Source of the DNA: Rhabditophanes sp. KR3021
Lineage: Eukaryota > Nematoda > Chromadorea > Rhabditida > Alloionematidae
Reading direction: 5' to 3'
DNA: 64,000 nt
Assembly (NCBI GenBank): GCA_963281155.1
Contig: CAUJLY010000004.1
Coordinates: 2,480,001 to 2,544,000 of the forward strand
Under the pieces are notes generated by a model, which searched no databases, had not been told where the DNA came from, and saw only the letters and a program-made list of their open reading frames with translations. Shown here in pieces: positions 22,774-35,130 of this stretch (the stretch's first letter is position 1; each line of letters starts with the position of its first letter). The translations under genes were made by a program, and so were the position numbers.

Positions 22774-24746
22774 TTCAATTTTCAATATTATTTATTTTAA
22801 TTATTATTTCCCACTCAATAACTATTCTATCTTCTTTGAATAAACTTTTTTTCCATCCTTAGTTAGGAAGTGTCTTTTGATAAAAAGTATACACTTTCTG
22901 TCAACACGATATAATCAAAACGAATTAAAATTACAAGTTTGATGATACATCTTGCTTGCGACAAACAGTCCTTCGCAAAACTTTTATAAACAGACTACAC
23001 CCTAAAATAATGCCCTACTATCAAAGGGCTTATTCTAAAGTTTCCAGAGTAAGTCAATTAATTTTCGAATTTTTCACATATCATGGATTAAATGTAACAT
23101 CACTACTGCTGCTATATGTTATTCTGAAAATATAAAAGCGTATACAATGGATGATATGGCAAAACATAACAATGAATCTGCGAGAAGATATTCTAAATTT
23201 GTAAATATTGCTTTGCCTCAACATTAGACGTCATTTCCTTCTAATTAGAACTTGTAAAGCTTATTAAATCAAATGCCTGGAACATTGGCATGTTGTTTAT
23301 TTAATGAAGTTTTACAGTTAACTCAACATTTATTACAATAAGGCTATAGTAATTTTACATTCGTTAGCATTTTGTTGTGGGTTTGGATAATTAGTTAATT
23401 ATGCAAAGAAGATTACTCTGTTGACTGTATCCATATTCGTGATAATAATAATTATTCTATTTTAACATGCTTTTAATTTGAACCAATTATCCAAAAATGT
23501 TCGTATTTATATTTGTATTCCACCTTAACCAATAAATATTAGTTTGGTAACAAAGATGCACGATCATTTAATCCAATTATTTATTCCGAAGAAGCGGCAC
23601 TTTTTTATAAAATTATATACACTCAAGATAAAGCTTCTTATTTATTTGCTTTGTTAAGATGAATAAATCGTTGTCTATTGTTAAGTATATACCTTGACTT
23701 AAATTTCGAAATGCCCACAACTTGAATTATTTATTCTTGCTGCCTTTAACCGGGAATTATTATTTATTGTGGCATAAGATATTCAATTTTTGGTAGCACA
23801 AATTAAATTATTCTTCTAACCGTCAATAATTTGGTTTCAAACTTAGTTTTGCGCAACAAATATGATACGTATTTTGTGTCACTCATCAACTTTTCTAGTA
23901 ATAACTTTACTTGACGACTGTCAACCAAAGTATTTAGGCAATTTTGTGTCATATTCAGGCTTCTGTTTTTTGTTCCATTTTATCTATTATATTATATTTT
24001 ACTTTTGTAAAGCTTATTATAGCTTATTTTGATGAAGGTTTATGGCCATGACAATTTCTCATACCATTTGCTTATAGATTTTTGATAACAAGTTGTATCA
24101 AAATTTAGCTTGAATTTAATTTTTTCAACTAAACACTTAATATTCATTGAGTATCTACTTTTTAGCTTTTAAGACGAGTATAAATTTATATGTATCAGTG
24201 ATATAATGAATATTAGAGCAACCTATATGAGGGTTTAAAAGAACAAAAAATGCTGTTGACTTGTGATAACTCAAAATTTCCTGTTTACAGAAGCTTTCAT
24301 ATTATTTATTTGTAATTTTTATGTAATGCCACTCTAAGAACAATGGCTTTTAAAATCGTTACAAATAATGATGCCTCGTTGGTGATTCTATGCTTTTGTG
24401 AATATTAAAATTGTACACCTTTAATTTCTTATTAATAAAGAGAGTGGTTTTATACTAGGCATGACGAATTTATGCAAGTGCTTTTGTGTTTTACACATCT
24501 TTCTATCAGACTTATCCTTTTTAACTAAGATGAAGTTTCTTCTTTCGGAAGCTTATAAAAAGACTCTTAAAATTAAATATATCTGCTTTTAACCTATCAA
24601 AACGAATGCATTTTTAATATTAATTTACGTGTTAAACTTGTTTTAAATAGTAAATTAATTTCTTTAGTTTAGTTTAGATTAATGATGAATCATATTTTTT
24701 ATTAATAACAGCCCATTCAATATTATAAATAATTTAAAAATATATA
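22774..24746. other. 2-kb intergenic region
   Basis: AT-rich. A 41-codon ORF at about 23010 (MPYYQRAYSKVSR then a possible donor GTAAGT) could be an orphan exon but joins nothing in frame. I see nothing else. Confidence 0.4.
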
Positions 24747-27700
24747 ATGGTTGTTGCAAGATCGGCAGCATTTGCAAAAAGACGACAATCAGTCGTTCCT
24801 CCACATGGGCTTTCTGGTTCAAATAGGAGAAGATCTTCATCTGGCAAGTGACTCATTGTTGTTCGTTAAATAATAAATCTATAGGCCCCAAACATAATAC
24901 GGATAGTGAACTAAATCAATCTCAACCAACGAAACAATCTATTTCTCGTGTAAAATCTTCAACAAGTAAGTGATTGTTAAATGCCTTTTCGGGCATCAAA
25001 TTAAGTATTGTTAAAATTTGATTCATTTGAAGTGTGGAAATTGCTTTAAAAATATGCTTATATTGCTTGAAACAATTTCTAATTTGTCCTTAAATAAACA
25101 ATCATCTCATTCTAGATAAAAGCTAATATAATATATAAATTAATTTTGACACCACTGATAATCGTTTCTTCGCCTTTAAATGTCATTTCATTTAAAATAA
25201 ACACAAGATTGGTTATTGAGTTGAGTATAAATATATATGTACCCATTTCCCACGATTAATAAAAATCAAAATCTGTTGAAGGTTATTTTTGCTTTTAAAT
25301 GAATTATTTACTATGATTCGAACTACCAATATTAATAGATCTAGAAGGCAATCTATATTTAAAGCTTCGTTCTCCCGAAAACAGCAGGAAAAGTTGTTAA
25401 ATGAAAAAGGCAAAGCTGATTCTCCTTCTAAGATTACCTATAGAAAAGTTAAAAGACATTATTCATCACCGATTCAAAGTGATAAAAAGACAGATGAGAC
25501 TGAACCAAAAGCTGGTAACTTTCTAAATGTACCACAGGAAAAAGTTTGTACCTTCAAAAGATCCGTTTCGTATCAATCTATTGATGAACTTGGTATGTAT
25601 TATGTGGTTTGACACAGTCATTAATTTAAAAAATTTAATGATAAGCTTACAAGTCCTCTTGAACATTAACTTAAAATGTGTGTAGGTGGTTAGCAAGATT
25701 GTATTTACCTGACTTCTAGTTCCCATTTGTGTGTGAAATTATTAACAAGCTCAAGTCATTATTTTATTAGACTACGTACCTAAGTTTTTATATAATACTA
25801 ACAAAATATTTACACTGAGTTATTCTAAATAGGTGTTGTTATTTATATTGGCTTAATAATTTGTATCTCAAATGGCATATCAAATTCATGCTTAACGATT
25901 TCGAAATAAATGCGTTTCGTGACACTCTCGTTTATAGGTAAATCAAACAAGAAAATACTTTCTATTAAAATTTACATATTTCCTTGTCACCATCGAAACC
26001 AGTGATTTAAAATTAAAAAGTTCAACTATGAACTGCCATAACCTTAGATCTGTTTCAAAACCCCTGTTAAAGAACAAATTTGTTTTATGTGATTTGACCG
26101 TTTATCTATACAAACCATAACTCTTGAACACTTTTCTTGATTTTTGGACAAAATTAAATATATATTGTTTAGACTAGAAAAATTCAACAGATGGCTTAGT
26201 ATCTAAATTTGGGTATTATTATTTGGCAAATTGTCAAGACAAAATAATTATGCATAATAAAATAAAAAATGTTTATTTAAATTACCTTTTTAGCATAAGA
26301 TAAGCTAGTTGGCTAATTTAAATATATTTATTTTAATATCTCCCACGGCAAAACTACCATCAGGAATTTAAAAAAGGTGTGTTAAGACAAATATGAGGAA
26401 AATATTTGTTACATCTATTAAAATTAACTTCCGAAGATTATTACACCTTCATTATTAGGCTGATAAATTAAAATGTTGGAAGTCTGATGGATTTAATTTA
26501 AATAAGAAATTGTTGGCAAGATATACTTTTTAACATTATACATATCTTCAAAGAAATTCTACACTTTCATTGAACCCAAACTGGCAATAATTTAATTAAC
26601 TTAGTAAGATTGACAAGTTCTGTTTTTTAAGGATAAAGAAACATATTGCTTTATCTATTTATAAACCAGTTGCACCAAATTTGCCATTTTATTTAAATTA
26701 TTGTATATACATTTCCTTATGAATATTTATTTTTTAGAAAGGCATGGCTCGTCAGATTCTGCGTTGCGTCCATTAAATGGAGAGACATCCCAAGAACAGA
26801 TAGAACACACTAATAAGTTGGCAGGAACACGTTCGAAAGGCCATACCGTTACTCAATCTTCAGACAATAATCATCGATGCAGCAGTAGTGGTGGAAGAAA
26901 CTCAATTGACTTTGCTACTGCTGTAATCCAAGTAAGTTCATTTGCTCAAAGTCTTTACCAATGCCCTTTCTTTATAAATTTATTATTGTACCTAAAATTG
27001 GAAAGGTTATCATTCAAAAGGTTATAATTCTACTAGCTTAAAAGCTTTTTCCACACCCTAACTATCATACTTTATAATATTATTAATTTCAGAACTTTCT
27101 TAGCTCTAACTTTTAGATTATAATCGAGACATGCTTTAGCTTATTCTTTTATTATTACATTATCTAAAGATAAAAAGACAAGTTTGTAGTATGTATTGGA
27201 GTAAATATGTGACAATATATGTGTACACTTCTAATAGTTATGATCATTTTTATCAGATAAAACTACAAGTGTTTTTTGTTTTCCAACTGGATATTAATTA
27301 GTTCAAATTATTATAAACATTAACTTGCTAAAATTATGATTAATATTAACTGCAATTTTGCTCAAACTATCTTGATTCGAGTTTGTAAGTATTTAATTTG
27401 TTTAGCGACTTTTAATTACATGAAGTGCACAAATACACATTCTTATGGGTAATAATAAGTGTAGGCAATGCTATTGTTATATTACAATAATTCAATTGTT
27501 CAAGTGAATGTACCACTATTAGCGTCTCTACTTTTAACCACCAATTATAAAAATTATTAGAACCATTTGTTGACCTTTTAATTTTTATCGACATGCCGTA
27601 AAATTGTTTTTATTATTTTAAACAATATACTAATAATATACAAATTCAAACTTTTTCCTTAGCTTCCCTAATTCAACAAAATGTAAATCTGGCCATAACC

Positions 27701-30700
27701 GGAAGCTTATTTAGCATTAAACTTTTCCCTTTACCACCATCATTCTTATCTATCTCAAAAATAGTATAATAATTTTAACCGCTTATTCAAACTTATTTGC
27801 TCATTAAACTGAAAAAAGTTCATCTACATTTAAATGCAACGATTCATCCAACAACAAATTAGTACAAGAATAGTCGGAATAGTTTATTTATGTAATGAAC
27901 ATATTAATATTTCAACTCACTACATAGATAATATTTCACATAATCATACTTTCTTTATCTTAAATTTAATCACCACCCAATCCTAATAATTTTTCTTTAA
28001 AACATAAAGCTTTATGTAACTTATAATAATTGCATACAAATCCTACATTTAGTTGTATATGTTTTTAATTTTAGGCTGCCAGACGAGCATCGGAAGCTAA
28101 ACCCAGGCGTTACAAAAAATCCTCCATTTCTCGTACTGATTCGGTTGAATATCCAAGGAGACAATCTTCCATCAATTATATTCCACCATCATTTTACAAC
28201 AAACATCGAAGAACTTCTACTAATATTACCAACGATTCTGTATTTTCATCTGGTTCCTCTACATTTTCAGATCTACATAACCAAAAAAATTATGGTAATA
28301 ATTTCAGAAGACGGTAAGCGCTGCTTTTTATAGAACTTGTTCGCTAAACCTAAAAATATTTTCTTACAATCCTTAGAGAGTTTCCATAAGACTGGTTATC
28401 ATTCAAATATTAATCTATCATTGCCAAATATATATATAATGTTTTGAGACAATTCATCTATATGTACAGCTAAGAGTTATATTAGTATTGTATCCGAAAG
28501 ATGGGACCGAGCTTTATTTATTTATTCTTCAATAATGGTAAATAACAATAATCAAAATGATACTTAAAATAAGAATGAGTATAAGCTTTACCTGAATAAA
28601 ATCCACACTCTTGAATTGGTGCAAATTATAATAACAAAGCAACTTTTTCCTTTATATTATTGACAACTACATTTTTTATGTGGTCTTTTCCTTTAAAAAA
28701 TAGTACCTACTTAACAATGAATTCACCATGCCTTATAGGTCATTTTAAGCCTCCGAACTTCAACATTTATTTATGAATTTTTGAGTATATTTTATATCAC
28801 TACACATCAATTCATTTTCATTATTATCCCTGTTATGCCTTTTCATTTTTTGCGTATTATTTGTGAGAGACACTTTAAATTTGAGTTAAAATATTTATTC
28901 ATATATTTATTTTGACAACAAAAAAACGAAACAAGTAGCCAAAACAGGGCCCAAATGCTTGGGAATACATAAATCTTAAAATAATGAAAAGGCGTCCAAA
29001 AATTCCCTCAGTAATTTATTTTGTATATGAAATTTCATCTTTCAAATAAACAAAGGTCCACCCTTTTGCCTACGTTCAACGTCACAAATTTCAACGTGTT
29101 AAGATGATATAATTTGTCCGAAAAATGTCACTTCTCATGTTCATTCATTTCATATTTTATTCATAATAATATTATTATTCTACATTTAACTTTGAAATTT
29201 CCATTAAATAATACAATAACAGTAATAATAATAAATATCATTATGCCATTATATCACATTGTTGTTAATTTTGAAAAAGTGAAAAAGTTCAATATGGGAA
29301 GATAATTATATTTAAATGAGAGACAATACTCATTGTTCTCAGTAAATAAAAAATAATCTTACCAATAATAACGAATACAATTCGCAGGAGTGTTTTTTAG
29401 ATTTCAGGATAATTTATTTAAGAACCATCATCCATAATTCGGTGTCTTTTTATGAATATATTTTACTTCGTAGCGTTTTCATTTCAGACCTTTGGGATTG
29501 CCTCATTAGCCGTGTCTTATTTCCATACATACTAAGCTATTGTACGCTATTGTTCCGAAGACACTTTTCCTTGAATTCATATCCACCAGTTTATTCTGTT
29601 ACATCTGCATTTTATACGTCACTAATTTAAACTTCTGCATTTTATACGTCACTAATTTAAACTTCTGCATTTCATACGTCTGCATTCCATCCACATTTCT
29701 TCACTGCCCTACAAATGTTTCCAATCCTAGAAGACTTTTTAAATATATCTTTAATTTAAAGAGCTCCTCGATTTCAATAATAATATCCTATTCCAACCCA
29801 ACTTTTAAACCTAAACGCACTACTTACAAACGCATATATATTCATATTTCAATTATGTCCATACAAATATAAACTCTTATACCCAATTGGCAAAACAATG
29901 CTTGTCTTTGGTTCCTAATATTTAATGTTTGTTTATATTGACCCTTTAAATATACTCCTATACATTTACATATATTTTAAACTTTTTTGGCAACCGCTTA
30001 CATCATAGTTAAATATTTTGTCTATTTTATAGTCATAGTACCACAAAAAACCCACTCAAATTATTTTATATCTTATTTGTGGTTTGCAGAAGTTGCTACT
30101 TTGAGATATATATTCAAATATATTCATTTGAAGACACGACTGTTTATGCGAAAGGCTTGTGACTTGGTCATATAAAGAGTTTTCTCATGAACATAAATGA
30201 TCCCTCTAGATTATATAAATCAGGATGGTCGGGTTATTCTGAAGATAATAGTACTCTTCCCTCCCGGCGTCTAAAAAATTATCAGGACAAATGGATTTCT
30301 GAGGATTATTTTAAAGCACCAACGCGCTTACTTTCACTTGATGAAGATAATGTGGCAAGTGGCAAACATTTCGTACGACACCATTATTTACCTAATAGGC
30401 AAAGTTCTACCCCTACCCGGGATTCAATTATTATTAGAAGGCAAAAGTTCAAAACACCAACAGCTTACAGTCTTTCTCAATCTAACTACAATGCCTATTC
30501 TTTTGACGTTGCCCCGTGTTCGCGCATCCTTAATCCACAACCATCCCCTCACCACACATCCGACTATTTAACAAACCAAAAGGACATTTTTTTGTCACCA
30601 CCAAGACAAAAGAGACTATCTTTAAATTGCTACGAGCCAATGAGTTATGGCCGAATAGGGTCAAAGCACGGTTTAAGTAATGTAACACTTAATTCAGCTA

Positions 30701-33316
30701 TTGTCCAACAAACTTCCACCGATTTCCATCATCAGCTTTACAACGAGGCAAATATGAGACCGCCATCCTATCCTAATAAGCTTAATTATCAAGATTTTGA
30801 ACCTGAAAAAGGGAAAAAGTTCTCTAATGAGAAGGATATTTATTTTGAGAGTTGCAATGACGGGTCCTGTCAATTCACTAATGACCAAGACATTAATGAA
30901 GAACAGATAAATCTCTTACAAAATGAAGACGAAGTTTTAAAAGATAAAATTGGGGTTAGAAGAGGTTGTTTAAAAAGACAACAAACAGTTGATGATGATC
31001 ATGCAGTAGCTCATGATCAAAATTTTAATAACTATAATGAAAAGAGCAATGAAAAAAGGTAGTTATTTGAGTGATAATCAGTAAAATTTATTTGTCTTAA
31101 TTTGCAACTAATTTTGTATTTTAGCGTTGTGGATATAACTGATCATAAAACGTGTGCCATATTAATGACAAAGATGAAAGAAGCGGCTAGAGAATCATCT
31201 CCGATGTAAGTTTTACTTGAAATTTGAAAAATATATGCCTTAACACAACATCTTTCACGATATTTCTGGACAAGAAATACATAACTTTGCATTAAAATTT
31301 GTAATAATACTTAGTGGATTAATTGTTTATCCTAAATTGCAATAATAGCGGACTGATTGTTAATCATAAATTGCAATAATAGTGGACTAATTGTTTATCA
31401 TAAATTGCAATAATAGTGGACTAATTGATTATCATAAATTGCAATAATTGCGGGCTAATTGAGAATCATAAGATAAAATTGCAATATTAGTGGACAAAGC
31501 GTTAAAGTTATGCACGTCAATAATTTACCAAATACTCCTTTCTTTCTTTTACATAATATGTTTGGTTTGTTAAAAATTGATAACATACAAAAAAGGAAAG
31601 AACTGCATATCATTAACAAACATAATAGATATGAATGGATATGAATATATAAAAATATATTTGGGCTACATGTGGAAAGAGATGAATAGATAGATACGAG
31701 TAGATATGAATGGTAGACTAATGTTCTTATTCGTAATGGCACTTAACACAAAATCTTCAAGCATTTCAGTTTGTCATCACCTAATAATTGCTTTTATATA
31801 TCCCAAACGCATATGTATTTATATTTATTTTATGGTACAGCTATTCAGACAAGGCCAGGAGCGAGACATTGATATGTATTGCTTTTTGGAATAGTTGTTT
31901 TGAACGTAATGGCCATAAAATAATCTTAATGCATTTGCCTTCACCTACATCTTTCTTTAGACATTCTTCTACCTAAATAAGAACCAATTCTATTGAAGAT
32001 TCCCACGGTGATATACCGCGTCTAGTTCTATCCTAGCCAATCGCTTCCTCCAACATTTATATTTTCTTATTTTAAAAGATTTAAAAGACATCATCATACA
32101 CAAATATATTATATATTGACTTAAAGTTAGAAACGGCTTGAATTTCTAATTGCTGTATTATGGCAGTTACCAAAGTTGGTGTCCATATTGTACAACTCCA
32201 TTCAAAATAACAACAAAACACCATCATCATTTTCTATATTTTCTATTTAATTTGCAGCAAGATTGTTGTATTTAAGGAGAAATATAAATTTTAAGGAAAC
32301 TACATATTTACAACCTCGATTCAATTCATTAACAACAAAAATATGCGAAGCTTAGTTTAATTTTATTAATATAGTACTCAGCTTTGGCCATGTTTAGAAT
32401 TCAGTATAAATATTAGATTATTCGGCGTATATTAATACATATTAATAAATTAAATCCAGTCATTGAGTATGAATCTTTTAAAACACAACAACCCATATAT
32501 TTTCCTTTTTTACGACACTCCAAACTCATAAAATACCCTTTAATAAAAACAATAGCGCTTCCTTAGTAAGTCTCCAGGTTTTTTGTAGGATTTATTTTTA
32601 ATCCCATTAACTATGTCTCTTTCCTTATCTTGATGTCAACGTTTTCACTTTATAACTATCATTTCTTTATTAGGCCCATCTCTTTTCTTGCAAATTTTGG
32701 TTTACATGACTTCGCGAGAATGGAAACCTCACCAAGCGCGTCAATTCATCAATACGGGTTCAGATGATAATGAGGATGGGACAGTTTTCTTTAATAAAAA
32801 CACTAATATTCCACTACATGATTTGACACCTCAACATCAACAACAACATGCAGCTTCTAATAAATTTTTGATGCTTCCCTTTACACCTGGTAATATTTTT
32901 TCCATTCCTAACCATCATCTTTAATTATCTAATCTACAGCATTTTTGCCCTCCATAATTACGCCAAGAAAGCTTTCAGCCAAAGAATCCAATAACCTGCC
33001 AGATCCACTTAACACCATGACGGTTGATAATTGTGGGACAGTTCCAACATCAGATGCATTCCGCGAAATGATGAGACTTGCAGCTCTACCTGCTGTGTCG
33101 GGGTAATTTGAGTAGTACTAAACATATTATAAAATTTATAAAGCCAAATAAAGAATATCTTTATTGGTAGTGACATCTTCTCTTCCAATCACTTTATTAT
33201 TAGTTACCACATTATGTGTGTGTAAAACACTTTTATTAGTTTACTATTTTTAACTTCACTTTTCACACTTTACTTCGGTCAGTTTGGCACCTTCATATTT
33301 TTCATATTTTTGCTGA
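24747..33316 (+). CDS. long disordered Ser/Arg-rich protein, unknown
   Basis: Multi-exon gene with long introns. Exons that join in frame: 24747-24843, 24885-24969, 25339-25592, 26738-26931, 28075-28313, 30180-31058, 31125-31205. The first intron needs a GC donor (TCTG|GCAAGT) to stay in frame. The protein is basic and low-complexity, with many R-x-x-S sites (AKRRQSVVPP, SRRQSIFKASFS, FKRSVSYQSIDEL, PRRQSSINYIPP, LKRQQTVDDD) that look like kinase targets. Possible 3' exons follow at 32674-32891, 32941-33103 and a stop at 33316, but 32674 does not join in the frame that looks coding, so the 3' end is uncertain (it may be a second transcript starting at MTSREWKPHQARQF). No known domain. It could also supply alternative 5' exons for unc-2. 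Confidence 0.55.
29601..29690. repeat. 30-base tandem repeat
   Basis: A unit of about 30 bases (CTTCTGCATTTTATACGTCA..) repeats two and a half times inside an intron. Confidence 0.75.
31334..31497. repeat. 34-base tandem repeat
   Basis: Four consecutive 34-base units beginning AAATTGCAATAATAG and ending TATCAT, plus a partial fifth, with more degenerate copies just before. Located in the intron after the exon ending at 31205. Confidence 0.8.
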
Positions 33317-35130
33317 ATTGTCGACTAAAAATCATGCCTTGGCGAACGAGATACAACAATGCCGAGGATTATTATAAGAGTCCGGGAACGTTAACTCTTG
33401 TTTATTATAATTATCTGTGGAAAAGACGAGATAGGTATTTATCTAAAATATATTAAAAGGGAGTCCAAAAGTGAATTTAAAAACAAATTAAAAACAAATT
33501 AAAAATCGAATTAAAAATCGAATTAAAATGTGAATTTAAAGTGCAAAATACTTATTAGAAACGGAATTGCCAAGAGTATTGCCATCAAATATTAACATTA
33601 TTCCACTAATTACTGCCAAATTAATCTACATTTCGATTAGGTATGGTTGATAAATTCGTCAAATGTATCTAATACCAATGCCAATTTCTACTTAGATACA
33701 TTTATTTCTATTTTTGCATCACCAATTTATTCATCCTCACCCCAAAACTAACTTCCATAACATATTTCCTTTTTTAATAGCTTAACATATTGTGTTAATG
33801 AGAATAAATGTAATTTATTAATGCTACCACATTTGGCTATCACATTTTTGTTGGTATAAATATAAATTTGTTGCTCCTATACCATAGGCATTCTTTTTAA
33901 GCTTGTAACAGCACCCCTTTCATAAACATATCTTGATAGAGAACATACTTCTTTTCTTGACTTTTGATATAGACATTGGAAAAATTATCCAACTGATAGA
34001 AAGTGTAAACTATCAATGAATATACGTATTTCTACCTTATTTATATGTCGTTGCGATTTTAAGATTATCTATTATAAATGTACCTTTCAGAAAGTTAGTT
34101 AAAAATGTAAAGGGTTTATTTTGTAATTAAATAAATGTATCCAATCTGTCTTTTGCAGATGTCCATTACTTGAGAAGTACGTCTTAAAACATTCTTTTGT
34201 GGGCATTAAAAGATAATGGTCGTGTCATGTATATGTTTACAAATTAATTTTCATATATTTAAAACAATTGAGTGATGACGGTAGCAAAGTTTTTGTTTTT
34301 AACACTAGCATGTCGTTTTTTCATTTATAAGGAATATGTTTTATATGGCAGTGTTTTGTATAGATATATATCTATATTTATATCCCTTAACAAAAATAGC
34401 CAATAGGTCTCAATTGTATAATCGGACACAGAAAGTATATATATTTGTGGGATGTATCTATATATAAAAATGTATTGGGCAAGAAAAATAAAAACTACAT
34501 AAAGGCATCCTCGACACAATGATATCTTTTGGATGTCTCGTAACTTTGAAAGGAAAAGTGAAGGAGATGCTTTATTTTATTTTATTTCATCTTTCAGCTA
34601 CTATTACTTCTGAGACCTTAAGAAGAAGGCATGATAGTAGATGTATATTTTTATATACTCCAAAGTTGTTTGTTCATTTATATATTTTTGATTACGTAAA
34701 GTCTATCCTTGAAGTTTACGAGCCACACATTACATTTCATAAGTATCTAGGTCCAATTTGTTTGAAAGTGTGTGTAATTTTTATTTTAAATAACAATTTT
34801 AAGCAAAGGTTCACTCACGCATTTGGGGTCACTTTTGAAAATAGAGATACATGTGCGGATATACATAAACATATTGTGTATATTGGTAGATGACAACTAC
34901 TGGTTGCTTTGTAAGAATTGTCGCCGGCTATTTATGCTAAGTATTATTTCCATCATTTTGCTTTAAACTTTTATTCATTTAGTTACTATTATTCTTGATT
35001 TTGAAGGCAATTCTCTTGGCAAAGACTCTTTCTTGCAACAAGGGCTAAACTAAAAAATTGACTAAAAAGGAAGATGTTGAAGGTTAAATTTGTAGAAAAA
35101 TTGTTATCATTAAATTAAATAAAAGTAATA
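33317..35130. other. spacer upstream of unc-2
   Basis: Contains a possible orphan exon pair (33334-33432, MPWRTRYNNAEDYYKSPGTL.., joining in frame to a terminal exon ~34159-34215), a short tandem run of AAACAAATTAA/AATCGAATTAA units at 33474-33535, and an isolated 124-codon ORF at 34519-34893 with no recognisable feature. None is convincing. Confidence 0.35.

Noticed and set aside
29442..29872. ORFs over the 30-base repeat
   Set aside because: Open frames come from the tandem repeat and AT-rich sequence, lying inside an intron.
31334..31497. CRISPR array
   Set aside because: Direct contiguous tandem units with no spacers, in an animal nuclear intron.
34519..34893. 124-codon ORF upstream of unc-2
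   Set aside because: No domain, no signal peptide, low-complexity hydrophobic composition and no splice partners; length is possible by chance.
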